A stretch of 64,000 nt of DNA from an uncultured Oscillospiraceae bacterium (lineage in GTDB: Bacteria > Bacillota > Clostridia > Oscillospirales > Oscillospiraceae): assembly GCA_934569045.1 (NCBI GenBank), contig CAKTJX010000003.1:1-64000 (forward strand). The letters run 5' to 3'. Under the pieces are notes generated by a model. It did no database searches and was not told where the DNA came from. It was given only the letters and a program-made list of their open reading frames with translations. Of this stretch, positions 33,121 to 42,256 are shown one piece after another; position 1 is the first letter of the stretch, and every line of letters starts with the position of its first letter. The position numbers were made by a program, and so were the translations under genes.

Positions 33121-33879
33121 TTGAAAGCTTGGATTGAAAAAGTATTTTATAAGGTATGCTGGTGGCTGGTCTGGGTCTTCTATCCGAAAACCACGGTAGA
33201 GGGGCAGGAAAACCTGCCGGAGGAGGCTTCCATCATTGTGGGCAATCACTCCCAGGCCAACGGTCCCATTGTGGCGGAGCTGTATTTTCCCGGCAAGCGC
33301 TCCATCTGGTGCGCCGGACAGATGATGTCCGTAAAAGAAGTGCCGGACTATGCCTACCACGACTTCTGGGACGAAAAGCCGAAGGCGCTGAAACCCCTGT
33401 TCCGGCTGCTCAGCTACATCATTGCCCCCTTTGCCGCCTGCGTCATGCGCTGCGGGGATACCATCGCCGTGTACCGGGACACCCGGGTCATCAACACCTT
33501 CCGGGACACCGTAAAAAAGCTCCAGGCCGGGAACCACATTATCATCTTCCCGGAGTGCAAGAAGGGCTATAACCAGATTCTGTGTCAGTTCCAGGAGAAC
33601 TTCGTGGACGTGGCCAAGCTCTACTATAAGCGTACCGGAAACGAGCTGAACTTCGTGCCCATGTACCTGGCCCCCAGGCTGCGCAAGATCTACTTCGGCA
33701 AGCCCATTCGTTTCAACGCCCAGGCCCCCATTGCCGAAGAGCGCCGCCGGATCTGCCAGGCCCTGATGGACAGCATTACGGAAATCGCGGAGGGTCTGCC
33801 GGAGCACATCGTGGTGCCCTACCCCAATATCCCCAAAAAGGACTACAAAACCAATCATTCTACCGAGGCGATTCTATGA
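33121..33879 (+). CDS. Lysophospholipid acyltransferase (PlsC-like)
   Basis: 252 aa from a TTG seven bases after GGAGGG. Hydrophobic N-terminus, then the acyltransferase block NHSQANG (H43), followed by SIWCAGQMM and the FPEC motif near 145. The usual H-x4-D catalytic pair reads H-SQAN-G, so the Asp is replaced by Gly at 48, which is unusual and may change activity. Expected to acylate a lysophospholipid or other glycerol phosphate at the inner membrane face. Overlaps the PAP2 gene by four bases. Confidence 0.82.
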   Translation: MKAWIEKVFYKVCWWLVWVFYPKTTVEGQENLPEEASIIVGNHSQANGPIVAELYFPGKRSIWCAGQMMSVKEVPDYAYHDFWDEKPKALKPLFRLLSYIIAPFAACVMRCGDTIAVYRDTRVINTFRDTVKKLQAGNHIIIFPECKKGYNQILCQFQENFVDVAKLYYKRTGNELNFVPMYLAPRLRKIYFGKPIRFNAQAPIAEERRRICQALMDSITEIAEGLPEHIVVPYPNIPKKDYKTNHSTEAIL

Positions 33880-34559
33880 AACAACCTGTCGTTGACTATC
33901 GGAAATTCCGACTGAACAAGCTCAATCAGCCGGAATTCGCCCACCTGAAGCTGCTGCTGGGGTGGCTGGTGTATTTTCTCTTCTATTACCTCACAGAAAA
34001 CTTCATTCCTGTGGAAAAGTGCCATCTGATGCACAGCCATCTGGACGATCTGATTCCCTTCAACGAGTTCTTCTTTATCCCCTACTGCTTCTGGTATCTG
34101 CTCATCGTCATCAGCCTGGGCTACTTCGCCCTGTATAATATTGAGAATTTCCGCAATCTGCAAATCTTCATCATGATCACCCAGGCGGTGGCCATGTTCA
34201 TCTACATCGTCTATCCCAGCGTCCAGGACCTGCGGCCTACGGAATTTGCCCGGGATAACCTTTTCACCCATCTGGCAACGCTCATTTATACCTTCGATAC
34301 ACCCACAGGGGTGTGTCCATCCCTGCATGTGGCCTACTCCATCGGCATCGGCTCCTGCTGGCTGAAGGAAAAGAGCGCCAGCAAGGGCTGGAAGGCCTTT
34401 GTGGTGTTCAGCGTCATCCTGATCAGCATTTCCACCATGGTGGTCAAGCAGCACTCCGCCATCGATGTGGCCGCCGCCCTGCCCCTGGGGCTGCTGGCCG
34501 AAATTCTGGTTTTCCACAAGTATTGGAAAGCGAAATTCACCAAGTCAAAACCCCTTTAA
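33876..34559 (+). CDS. PAP2-superfamily membrane phosphatase/phosphotransferase
   Basis: 227 aa, about six membrane segments. PAP2 motifs 2 and 3 are intact (TGVCPSLHVAYS with catalytic His, and STMVVKQHSAID with the second His and Asp); the first motif is reduced to DLRP. The arrangement resembles inositol-phosphorylceramide/phosphatidylinositol-phosphate synthase-like PAP2 proteins as well as lipid phosphatases. With the acyltransferase it forms a membrane-lipid remodelling pair under the neighbouring two-component system. Confidence 0.85.
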   Translation: MKQPVVDYRKFRLNKLNQPEFAHLKLLLGWLVYFLFYYLTENFIPVEKCHLMHSHLDDLIPFNEFFFIPYCFWYLLIVISLGYFALYNIENFRNLQIFIMITQAVAMFIYIVYPSVQDLRPTEFARDNLFTHLATLIYTFDTPTGVCPSLHVAYSIGIGSCWLKEKSASKGWKAFVVFSVILISISTMVVKQHSAIDVAAALPLGLLAEILVFHKYWKAKFTKSKPL

Positions 34560-34571
34560 TACCGAAAATCT

Positions 34572-34616
34572 CCCAGACAGTTTTGTTGCTGTGGCAACGC
34601 TGCCTGGGTGTTTTTT
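34572..34616 (+). terminator. Terminator of the lipid operon
   Basis: CCCAG.CAG...GTTGC pairs with GCAAC.CTG.CTGGG around TGTG; then GTGTTTTTTG. Confidence 0.8.
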
Positions 34617-34670
34617 GTTTTATACTTGCCATGTAACAAAGATCACATCCGAAAAACGGAGGAACACAAT

Positions 34671-35351
34671 ATGATTCGACAGATAATCCACATCGATCAG
34701 GAAAAATGCAATGGCTGCGGCCTCTGCGTCACCGCCTGCCACGAGGGGGCCATCGCCCTGATCGGCGGCAAGGCCTACCTCGCCCGGGAGCACTACTGCG
34801 ATGGCCTGGGAGACTGCCTGCCCGGCTGCCCCACCGGGGCCATCACCTTCGAGACTCGGGAGGCCCCTGCCTATGACGAGGCCGCCGTTCTGAAGACCAA
34901 GGCGGAAAAGGCCGCCGCCCACCTGGGCTGCCCCGGCACCCGGGCTCGAACGCTCGCCCCGGAGTCCCCCCTGCCGGAGGGCCATTGCCCCAGCCAGCTG
35001 CGTCAGTGGCCTGTGCAGCTGAAGCTGGTGCCCACCACTGCCCCCTGGTTTGACGGCGCCGATGTGCTGGTGGCCGCGGACTGCACCGCCTACGCCTACG
35101 GGGACTTCCACCGGGATTTCCTCCGGGGCAAGGTTCTGCTGATCGGCTGCCCCAAACTGGACAGCGTGGACTACGCGGAAAAGCTCACCGCCATTTTCCG
35201 GGCAAATGCCATCCGCTCCGTCACCGTATTGCGGATGGAGGTGCCCTGCTGCGGCGGATTGCAGCGTGCGGTGGAAACCGCCATTGCAGGCGCCGGGAAG
35301 AAGATCCCCTGCAAGGTCCAGATCGTCACCACCGACGGAAATTTGAAATAA
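34671..35351 (+). CDS. Ferredoxin-like 4Fe-4S protein paired with Hcp
   Basis: 226 aa from the ATG at 34671 after CGGAGGA. N-terminal double-cluster ferredoxin: C-x2-C-x2-C-x3-C at 13-23 (CNGCGLCVTAC) and a second set CDGLGDCLPGCPTG. The remaining 150 residues (ADVLVAADCTAYAYGDFHRD; EVPCCGGLQRAVETAI) are shared by the ferredoxins found next to hybrid-cluster proteins. Supplies electrons to Hcp, whose gene starts 21 bases later. The first motif's odd spacing should be confirmed in a model. Confidence 0.87.
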   Translation: MIRQIIHIDQEKCNGCGLCVTACHEGAIALIGGKAYLAREHYCDGLGDCLPGCPTGAITFETREAPAYDEAAVLKTKAEKAAAHLGCPGTRARTLAPESPLPEGHCPSQLRQWPVQLKLVPTTAPWFDGADVLVAADCTAYAYGDFHRDFLRGKVLLIGCPKLDSVDYAEKLTAIFRANAIRSVTVLRMEVPCCGGLQRAVETAIAGAGKKIPCKVQIVTTDGNLK

Positions 35352-35372
35352 CAACCGAAAGGAACAACCACT

Positions 35373-36971
35373 ATGAATTCTTCCACTTTCTGCTTCCAGT
35401 GCGAGCAGACCGCCGGGTGCACCGGCTGCACCGGCGCCGTAGGTGTCTGCGGAAAAAATGCCGAAACCGCCGCCCTCCAGGATGCCCTCACTGGGGCCCT
35501 GATCGGCCTGGCCCGGGCCGCGGAGAACAATATGGACCTGCTGACCCAGGAAACCTATGATCTCGTCCAGCTGGGCCTTTTCACCTGCGTCACCAATGTC
35601 AATTTTGACCCCCAGGAAATCCAGTCTCTGATCGACCGGGTTCATGCCGAGAAGAACCGGCTGGTCCCCGACTGCGCCAGCTGCGGCAGCCCCTGCGGCC
35701 ACAACGACGACTATGATCTCCGGCAGCTCTGGAACGCCCAGGAGGACATCCGCAGTCTGAAGTCCCTGATTCTCTTCGGCATCCGTGGCATGGCCGCCTA
35801 TGCCTACCACGCCGCTGTGCTGGGTTATCGGGACGATACCGTCAACGCCTTTTTCCTGCGGGCCCTGTTCCTGCTGGGAGAAGAGGCCGAGATTCCCGCC
35901 CTGCTGGATATGGCCTTGAAGGTCGGCGAAACCAATCTCGCCTGCATGGCGCTGCTGGACAAAGCCAACACGGAAACCTTCGGCAACCCGGAGCCCACCA
36001 CCGTCAGCCTGACCGTTGAGAAGGGCCCCTTCATCGTGGTCAGCGGCCACGATCTGCTGGACCTGAAAGCCCTGCTGGAGCAGACCCAGGGCAAGGGCGT
36101 CAACATCTACACCCACGGCGAGATGCTGCCCGCCAACGCCTACCCGGAGCTGAAGAAGTACCCCCATCTGAAAGGCAACTTCGGCACCGCCTGGCAGAAC
36201 CAGCGCAAGGAGCTGGAGGGTCTCCCCGCCCCCGTCCTCTTCACCACCAACTGCCTGATGCCCCCGAAGGACAGCTATAAAGACCGGGTATTCACCATGG
36301 AGGCCGTCCGTTTCCCCGGGGTGTCCCACATCGGCCCGGACCGGGACTTTTCCCCCCTGATCGCCAAGGCCCTGGAGCTGGGGGGCTACAAGGAAGACCG
36401 GCCCCTGACCGGCATCAACGGCGGCCGCACCGTCACCACCGGCTTCGGCCGAAAGGCCGTACTGGACAACGCCCATGTGGTGGTGGACGCGGTAAAAAGC
36501 GGCGCATTAAAGCACATCTTCCTGGTGGGCGGCTGCGACGGTGCCCGCCCCGGCAGAAGCTACTTTACGGACTTTGTAAAGGCCGCTCCCGCGGACACCG
36601 TGATCCTGACGCTGGCCTGCGGCAAGTACCGCTTCAACGACCTGAACCTGGGCAGTCTGGGCCCCCTGCCGCGGCTTCTGGACATGGGCCAGTGCAACGA
36701 TGCCTATTCCGCCATTGTGGTGGCCCAGGCCCTCAGCCAGGTCTTCGGCTGCGGCATCAACGAGCTGCCCCTGTCCATGGTGCTGTCTTGGTACGAGCAG
36801 AAGGCCGTGTGCATCCTGCTAACCCTGCTGCACCTGGGCATCCGGAACATCCGCCTGGGCCCCACGCTGCCCGCCTTCCTGTCCCCAAACGTTCTGAAGC
36901 TCCTCTCCGAAACCTACCACATCGCCCCCACCACCACGGCGGAGGCCGATCTCAAAGCAATTCTGGGATAA
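35373..36971 (+). CDS. hcp: Hydroxylamine reductase / hybrid-cluster protein
   Basis: 532 aa, normal for the strict-anaerobe class. N-terminal Cys set CFQCEQTAGCTGCTGAVGVC holds the 4Fe-4S cluster; the hybrid Fe-S-O cluster residues lie in the middle and C-terminal domains (HGEMLPANAYPEL; FTTNCLMPP; VGGCDGARPGRSYF; LTLACGKYRFN). Reduces hydroxylamine or nitric oxide and guards against nitrosative stress in the cytoplasm. Cotranscribed with its ferredoxin. Regulated perhaps by an Fnr-like factor, but no clear site is seen. Confidence 0.96.
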   Translation: MNSSTFCFQCEQTAGCTGCTGAVGVCGKNAETAALQDALTGALIGLARAAENNMDLLTQETYDLVQLGLFTCVTNVNFDPQEIQSLIDRVHAEKNRLVPDCASCGSPCGHNDDYDLRQLWNAQEDIRSLKSLILFGIRGMAAYAYHAAVLGYRDDTVNAFFLRALFLLGEEAEIPALLDMALKVGETNLACMALLDKANTETFGNPEPTTVSLTVEKGPFIVVSGHDLLDLKALLEQTQGKGVNIYTHGEMLPANAYPELKKYPHLKGNFGTAWQNQRKELEGLPAPVLFTTNCLMPPKDSYKDRVFTMEAVRFPGVSHIGPDRDFSPLIAKALELGGYKEDRPLTGINGGRTVTTGFGRKAVLDNAHVVVDAVKSGALKHIFLVGGCDGARPGRSYFTDFVKAAPADTVILTLACGKYRFNDLNLGSLGPLPRLLDMGQCNDAYSAIVVAQALSQVFGCGINELPLSMVLSWYEQKAVCILLTLLHLGIRNIRLGPTLPAFLSPNVLKLLSETYHIAPTTTAEADLKAILG

Positions 36972-37002
36972 TGCTGCGGGGCTGCCGCGCTTGGCAGCAG
37001 CC

Positions 37003-37114
37003 CCGATGAAATCCAGCCTGCGGCTGGGTGAAATCTGTTGTGGGACAGGTGAAATTCGGTCTATGACCGGACGAAATCGCCCTTGCGGGCGGTTGTGGTG
37101 TACCTGCGGGACGG
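37003..37114 (+). repeat. GAAATC dispersed repeat, copy D
   Basis: The longest copy: ATGAAATCCAGCC.GGCTGGGTGAAATC, GGTGAAATTCGGTC.GACCGGACGAAATC, CGCCCTTGCGGGCG and CCTGCGGGACG. It joins the modules seen separately in copies A and B/C. Confidence 0.8.
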
Positions 37115-37117
37115 ATT

Positions 37118-37160
37118 AAAAAAGCGTACGCTGTGAAGCTTTTCGCAGCGCACGCTTTTT
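37118..37160. terminator. Bidirectional terminator, hcp and nucleoside ABC operon
   Basis: AAAAGCGT.CGCTG pairs with CAGCG.ACGCTTTT; A- and T-runs on both sides between convergent genes. Confidence 0.8.
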
Positions 37161-37165
37161 CCATT

Positions 37166-38146
37166 TTATCGCTCTTCCCGGAAGTAGGGCACACCCAGGC
37201 TTTCGGGGGGCTGGTTTTCACGCTTGTTGCGCATGGACGTCAGCACCAGTACAATGATGGTTACCACATAGGGCAGCATCTTGTACAGCTCCTTCACCGC
37301 CAGATTGGAACCCGTGGGCAGGAACAGGTACAAAATGTAAAGGCCGCCAAAAAGGATGGAGCTGAAAATGCCCACATTGGGCCGCCAGATGGTGAAGATC
37401 ACCAGGGCGATGGCCAGCCAGCCCCGGTCGCCAAAGGCATCGTTGGACCACACGCCGCAGGCGTAGTCCATCACATAGTACAGTCCACCGAGGCCCGCGA
37501 TCATGCTGCCGATGCAGGTTGCCATGTACTTATACCGGGTGATGTTGATGCCCGCCGCGTCCGCCGTGGCAGGGCTCTCGCCTACTGCCCGGAGCTGCAA
37601 GCCCACTCTGGTCTTTTTCAGCACATAGGAGGCAATCAGCGCAATGACAATGGCCGTGTAGGCCAGGAAGCCATAAGAGAGGAACAGCTGCCCGAACACC
37701 CCCAGCTTCTCATAGGGCAAGGCCTTGCGGAAGTAGGCAGAGGTAGCAGACAGGGCAATGGAGGGAACCTCCGCGCCGGTGAGCTTAATGAGGGACCCGC
37801 CGAAGAAATTGCCGAAGCCCACGCCGAAAGTGGTCATGGCAAGGCCCGTCACGTTCTGATTGGCCCGCAGGGTCACCGTCAGGAAGCAGTAGAGAAGCCC
37901 CATGAGCAGGGACCCCGCCAGGCAGCACAGCAGCGGAATCAGCACCGCCAGCACCCCGTTGATGCTCCCGGACTGCTCATAGAAGAACGCGCCGATGACA
38001 CCGCAGATGCCGCCCACATACATAATGCCGGGGATGCCCAGGTTCAGGTTTCCGGATTTTTCCGTCATGGTTTCGCCAGTGGCACCGAACAGCAGCGGAA
38101 TGCCCTGCATGACGGCTCTGGGGAAAAAGGAAACAAAATCAAACAT
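37166..38146 (-). CDS. nupQ: Nucleoside ABC transporter, permease 2
   Basis: 326 aa, eight to nine membrane segments. Matches the branched-chain/ribose-type permeases of the BMP system (ETMTEKSGNLNLGIPGIMYV; ATTFGVGFGNFFGGSLI; GESPATADAAGINITRYKYM). Forms the channel with the permease encoded just upstream. Last gene of the operon; spacing of one base to the gene before. Gene letter by analogy with the nupNOPQ guanosine system. Confidence 0.87.
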   Translation of the reverse strand: MFDFVSFFPRAVMQGIPLLFGATGETMTEKSGNLNLGIPGIMYVGGICGVIGAFFYEQSGSINGVLAVLIPLLCCLAGSLLMGLLYCFLTVTLRANQNVTGLAMTTFGVGFGNFFGGSLIKLTGAEVPSIALSATSAYFRKALPYEKLGVFGQLFLSYGFLAYTAIVIALIASYVLKKTRVGLQLRAVGESPATADAAGINITRYKYMATCIGSMIAGLGGLYYVMDYACGVWSNDAFGDRGWLAIALVIFTIWRPNVGIFSSILFGGLYILYLFLPTGSNLAVKELYKMLPYVVTIIVLVLTSMRNKRENQPPESLGVPYFREER

Positions 38147-38147
38147 C

Positions 38148-39254
38148 TCACTTTTCCTCCTTCCGATTGGTTTTCAGGAAATTCAGCTTGTAGCTGATGA
38201 AGAACTCGCTGCCGATGATGAAGAACAGGATAATACCCGTCAGGATGTCGCCAAAGGAGTGATTCAACGAGTAGATGGTGGAGATTTCGCTGGCCCCCCG
38301 GTCCAGAAACACCAGCAGGAAGCTGGTGAAAACCATGGACAGCGGATTGAACTTCGCCAGCCACGCCACCATAACCGCTGTAAAGCCCCGGCCTCCGGCA
38401 ATGGTGGTGGTAATGGTGTGATCCGTGCCGCCCACCAGCAGCAATCCCGCCAGACCGCAGACCGCGCCGGAGAGCATCATGGTCCGGACAATGACCTTAC
38501 CCACCTTGATGCCCACATACCGGGCGGTGCGCTCGCTCTCGCCCACCACGGCGATCTCGTAGCCCTGCTTGGAGCGGGTCAGGTAGAAATACATAACGAT
38601 GGTCAGCACCGCCGCCACCAGGATGTTCAGCAGATATTTGTAGCTGCCGATCTGGGGCAGCCAGCCCGCCTGGGTGGACTGATTGATGATGCCGATTTTG
38701 CCCGCGCCCTTGGGCACCTCCCAGAGGATGACGAAGTAGGCAACCAATTGCGTTGCGACATAGTTCATCATCAGGGTAAACAGGGTTTCATTGGTATTCC
38801 ACTTTGCCTTGCAGATGGCGGGGATGCCGCCCCAGATGGCCCCCGCCAGCATGGAGGCAAAAATCATCACGACAATCAGCGCCCAGTTGGGGAGCTTGCC
38901 CCCCAGCAGAATCATGCAGGCCGCCGTGGCGAGACCGCCAATGAGGATCTGGCCCTCGCCGCCCACGTTCCAGAAGCGCATCTTGAAGGCGGGGGTTACC
39001 GCCAGGGATACCACCAGCAGAATCGCCAGATTCTGGCCCAGAATCCAGATTTTCCGGGGAGTGCCGAAGGCACCGGCAAACATGGTCTTGTAAACGCCGA
39101 TGGGGTCCTGCCCCGTCAGAGCCGTGGTCACAATGGCGCAGACCACCAGCGCCAGGAGGATGGCCGCCCCGCGGATGCCCCAGGCCCCGTACCAGGGCAG
39201 GTTCTCCCGCTTGGAAATATGCATTACGGGACCGGAAGAGTGATTTTTAGCCAT
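38148..39254 (-). CDS. nupP: Nucleoside ABC transporter, permease 1
   Basis: 368 aa, about ten membrane segments with the family's central motif FWNVGGEGQILIGGLATAA and SERTARYVGIKVGKVIVRTM, the coupling-helix region that meets the ATPase. Overlaps the end of the ATPase gene by eight bases. Its larger size than the second permease is normal for this heterodimer. Confidence 0.87.
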   Translation of the reverse strand: MAKNHSSGPVMHISKRENLPWYGAWGIRGAAILLALVVCAIVTTALTGQDPIGVYKTMFAGAFGTPRKIWILGQNLAILLVVSLAVTPAFKMRFWNVGGEGQILIGGLATAACMILLGGKLPNWALIVVMIFASMLAGAIWGGIPAICKAKWNTNETLFTLMMNYVATQLVAYFVILWEVPKGAGKIGIINQSTQAGWLPQIGSYKYLLNILVAAVLTIVMYFYLTRSKQGYEIAVVGESERTARYVGIKVGKVIVRTMMLSGAVCGLAGLLLVGGTDHTITTTIAGGRGFTAVMVAWLAKFNPLSMVFTSFLLVFLDRGASEISTIYSLNHSFGDILTGIILFFIIGSEFFISYKLNFLKTNRKEEK

Positions 39255-40794
39255 TTGCCTTGCCTCCCAAACGCGTCATCATCATGCCGACCTCCGGCTT
39301 CTTGGAGGAGTCCGGCTTTTCCACCAGACCGCTGACCTTTCCGCCGCAGAGCACCAGAATCTTATCGCACAGCTCCAGCAGCACATCCAGGTCCTCACCC
39401 ACGAAAATCACGGCCACGCCGGCTTTTTTCTGCTTGTTGATCAGATCATAGATGGTGTAGGAGGAGTTGATATCCAGGCCACGGACAGCATAGGCCGTCA
39501 GCAGCACCGTGGGGGCCGCGGCGATCTCCCGGCCCACCAGCACCTTCTGCACATTGCCGCCGGAGAGCCGCCGCACCGGGGTGGAAACACCAGGGGTATT
39601 GACCTCCAGCTCCTCCACCACCTGCTCTGCCAGATGCTTTGGGTCCTTCCGGTTGGTAAACCAGGAGCGGCCCTTACGGAAGGAGCGGAGCATCATGTTG
39701 TCCGTCAGATCCATGGAGCCAACCAGGCCCATGCCCAGCCGGTCCTCCGGCACGAAGGAAAGGCTGACGCCCATCCCCGCAATGGCGGTGGGGTCCTTGC
39801 CGATCAGCTCCTCCGCCTTTCCGTCATCCTCCAGGTAGCGGATGGAGCCGCCAACCGTGGGCTGCAAGCCCGCGATGGCCTCCAGCAGCTCCTTCTGGCC
39901 GCAGCCAGAAATACCGGCAATGCCCAGAATCTCCCCGGCGTTGGCGGTAAAGGACACATCGTCCAGCTTGACGGTTCCTTCGGCATCCTTCACTGTCAGA
40001 TGCTCCACCACAATCCTGGGCCTGGAATTCACAGGCTGGGGCCGGTCGATATTCAGCGTCACAGGGCGGCCAACCATCATATTGGTCATTTCCTGGGCGT
40101 TGGTTTCCTTCGTCAGCATATCGCCCACGAACTGGCCGTGGCGCAGGATGGCCACCCGGTCAGACAGCTCCTCCACCTCGTGCATCTTGTGGGTAATGAT
40201 CACGATGGCCTTGCCGTCATTGCGCATATTCCGCAGCACAGCAAAGAGTTTTTCCGTCTCCTGGGGGGTCAGCACGGCGGTGGGCTCGTCCAGAATCAGG
40301 ATATCCGCACCGCGGTACAGAACCTTGACAATCTCCACTGTCTGCTTCTGGGATACGGACATATTGTAAACCTTCTGGTTGGGGTCCACGTCAAAGCCAT
40401 AGGCATCGCAGATGTCCTTGACCTTCTTCGCCACCTTGTTCATGTCCAGCCGTCCGGGCTCCTTCAGCCCTAAGACGATATTCTCCGCCGCGGTGAGCAC
40501 GTCCACCAGCTTGAAATGCTGATGAATCATGCCGATGCCGTAGGAAAAGGCATCCTTGGGAGAGCGGATCAGGGCCTCCTCGCCATTGATGAAGATTTGG
40601 CCCTCGTCCGGGAAATAGATTCCGGAGAGCATGTTCATAAGGGTGGTTTTGCCGCTGCCGTTTTCGCCCAGCAGCGCCAGAATCTCCCCCTTGTAAATGT
40701 CCAGCCAGACCCGGTCACTCGCCAAAACCGGCCCAAACCGTTTGGTAATGTCCCGCATCTGCACCGCGGCTTTTTTCTCTTCCAAAAAGATCAC
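39247..40794 (-). CDS. nupO: Nucleoside ABC transporter, double ATPase
   Basis: 515 aa, two nucleotide-binding domains. The first has a full set: GENGSGKTTLMN, signature MSVSQKQTVEIVKVL and LILDEPTAVLTPQE. The second has the degenerate P-loop GISGCGQKELLEAI and RLSGGNVQKVLVGREI, as in sugar and nucleoside importers. Powers uptake of purine nucleosides delivered by the lipoprotein encoded upstream. Confidence 0.92.
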   Translation of the reverse strand: MIFLEEKKAAVQMRDITKRFGPVLASDRVWLDIYKGEILALLGENGSGKTTLMNMLSGIYFPDEGQIFINGEEALIRSPKDAFSYGIGMIHQHFKLVDVLTAAENIVLGLKEPGRLDMNKVAKKVKDICDAYGFDVDPNQKVYNMSVSQKQTVEIVKVLYRGADILILDEPTAVLTPQETEKLFAVLRNMRNDGKAIVIITHKMHEVEELSDRVAILRHGQFVGDMLTKETNAQEMTNMMVGRPVTLNIDRPQPVNSRPRIVVEHLTVKDAEGTVKLDDVSFTANAGEILGIAGISGCGQKELLEAIAGLQPTVGGSIRYLEDDGKAEELIGKDPTAIAGMGVSLSFVPEDRLGMGLVGSMDLTDNMMLRSFRKGRSWFTNRKDPKHLAEQVVEELEVNTPGVSTPVRRLSGGNVQKVLVGREIAAAPTVLLTAYAVRGLDINSSYTIYDLINKQKKAGVAVIFVGEDLDVLLELCDKILVLCGGKVSGLVEKPDSSKKPEVGMMMTRLGGKANG

Positions 40795-40814
40795 TCCTTG
40801 TCGTGAAATGCTAC

Positions 40815-40892
40815 AAAGGGCAACGCGGCGAAGGTGTTCACTGCGCTGCCCTTTGCAGCATTGCCCGGAGCCCCCGATTGGGGGCCCCGGGA
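40815..40892 (-). promoter_or_regulatory. Two stable hairpins between binding protein and ATPase genes
   Basis: Hairpin at 40815-40854 (AAAGGGCA..TGCCCTTT) and hairpin at 40864-40890 (CCCGG.GCCCCC around GATT). Neither has a T-tract on the minus strand. Such stems usually hold mRNA levels of the binding protein above those of the membrane parts by stalling decay or polymerase. Confidence 0.55.
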
Positions 40893-40897
40893 TAAAA

Positions 40898-42172
40898 TCA
40901 GAATGCCTGGTCCAGCAGGTTGATGCCGTCGATCTTCAGATCGAAGTAAGGCGCGGAACGCTTCACAGACTCCTGGAAAGCGCCGTCCTCGATGACCTCG
41001 GTATCGGGGGTGTAGTCGGGGTCGGTGTCCACATCGGCCATGTAGCTGTCCACCTGCTTGCCGTCCACGGTGAAGGTAGTGATGTCAAAGACCTTGACGG
41101 AGCCGTCTTCGATGGCAGCCTTGACCTCGGCCAGCTTCTCGGCAGTGCCGGGGGCAACCGCGGCGTCGTTCAGGTCGGTCAGGACAACAGAGCCGGTCTC
41201 GATGGTGCCAGTCCAGTCGGTGGGGATGGTTTCGCCGTTCATCACAGCCTTGATGGCCAGCTCATAGTAGGGCGTCCAGTCAATGCGGGAGGACACCAGG
41301 AAGGTCTTGGGGCAGGCGGCGATGGTGGAGCCGTTGTAGGAGACGTTAGGCACACCGGCGGTCTCGCAGGCAGTGGGGGCGCCCATGGAGTCGGCGTGCT
41401 GGGAGATCAGAACGCAGCCGTTCTGGATCAGCTTGTTGGCGCCTTCCTTCTCGGCGGTCTCATCGTACCAGGAACCGGTGAAGGTCACGTCCATGGTGAC
41501 GGAGGGGCAGACGGACTTGGCGCCCAGGTAGAAGCTGGTGTAGCCGGACACAACCTCGGCGTAGGTGAAAGCGCCCACGTAGCCCATCTTGGCCTCGTCG
41601 GCGGTGATGGTGCCGTCCTCGATCATCTGGTTCAGCTTCATACCGGCAACCACACCGGCCATGTAGCGGCCCTCATAGATGGCGGCGAAGGCGTTGTGGT
41701 GGTTGCTCAGGCCCTGGGTGTGGGCCTTGGTGCCGGTGGCGTGGCAGAACTGCACATCGGGGAACTCCTGGGCAGCCTGGATGATGTAATCCTCATGGCC
41801 GAAGGAGTCGGCAAAGATGATGTTGCAGCCGGCATCGGCCAGCTCGCAGGCGGCATCGTAGCACTCCTGGCCCTCGGGGATGTTGGTGCGGAACAGGTAC
41901 TGATCTTCGGTCAGCCCCAGGTCGGCAATGGCCTGCTTGGCAGCGTTCATGAAGTTCAGGTCGTAGGTGGAGTTCTCGTCGTGCAGGAAGATGAAGCCGA
42001 CCTTGATGTCAGAAACGGCAGCGGGGGCTTCTGTCTCGGCAGCGGCAGTGGTCTCCGCGGAACCGGCAGCAGCGGTGGTCTCCGCCGCGGCAGGGGGCTC
42101 GGTCTTACCGCCGCAGGCAGCCAGACCCAGGACCATTACCAGGACCAGTGCAAGAGAAAGAATCTTTTTCAT
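40898..42172 (-). CDS. nupN: BMP-family nucleoside-binding lipoprotein
   Basis: 424 aa. Lipoprotein signal ending LGLAACGGK (Cys 20), a low-complexity Ala/Thr/Glu linker (about 25-50) and the Bmp/PnrA fold (DIKVGFIFLHDENSTYDLNF; CNIIFADSFGHEDYIIQAAQ; YMAGVVAGMKLNQMI; VLISQHADSMGAPTACE). Catches purine nucleosides outside the membrane for the ABC importer. Downstream of xpt behind the same guanine riboswitch, consistent with purine salvage. Confidence 0.9.
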   Translation of the reverse strand: MKKILSLALVLVMVLGLAACGGKTEPPAAAETTAAAGSAETTAAAETEAPAAVSDIKVGFIFLHDENSTYDLNFMNAAKQAIADLGLTEDQYLFRTNIPEGQECYDAACELADAGCNIIFADSFGHEDYIIQAAQEFPDVQFCHATGTKAHTQGLSNHHNAFAAIYEGRYMAGVVAGMKLNQMIEDGTITADEAKMGYVGAFTYAEVVSGYTSFYLGAKSVCPSVTMDVTFTGSWYDETAEKEGANKLIQNGCVLISQHADSMGAPTACETAGVPNVSYNGSTIAACPKTFLVSSRIDWTPYYELAIKAVMNGETIPTDWTGTIETGSVVLTDLNDAAVAPGTAEKLAEVKAAIEDGSVKVFDITTFTVDGKQVDSYMADVDTDPDYTPDTEVIEDGAFQESVKRSAPYFDLKIDGINLLDQAF

Positions 42173-42256
42173 GTTTTCTTTTTCCTCCTTGATTCGTTTG
42201 GAAGCCTGAAAATCCGGGCCTCCTTCTCTATGTTTATCGCGTCCGCGAAAAACAAC

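Noticed and set aside
34621..34670. Fnr/HcpR-type site before the ferredoxin-hcp operon
   Set aside because: Sequences such as TTGCCATGTAACAA look suggestive but do not form a convincing palindrome at a sensible distance from a -10.
34620..36476. Long leftward open frame of about 618 codons opposite the ferredoxin and hcp genes
   Set aside because: It is the mirror of two well-conserved genes, low in complexity (Gly/Ala/Gln/His) as expected of antisense frames in GC-rich DNA, and has no ribosome site.
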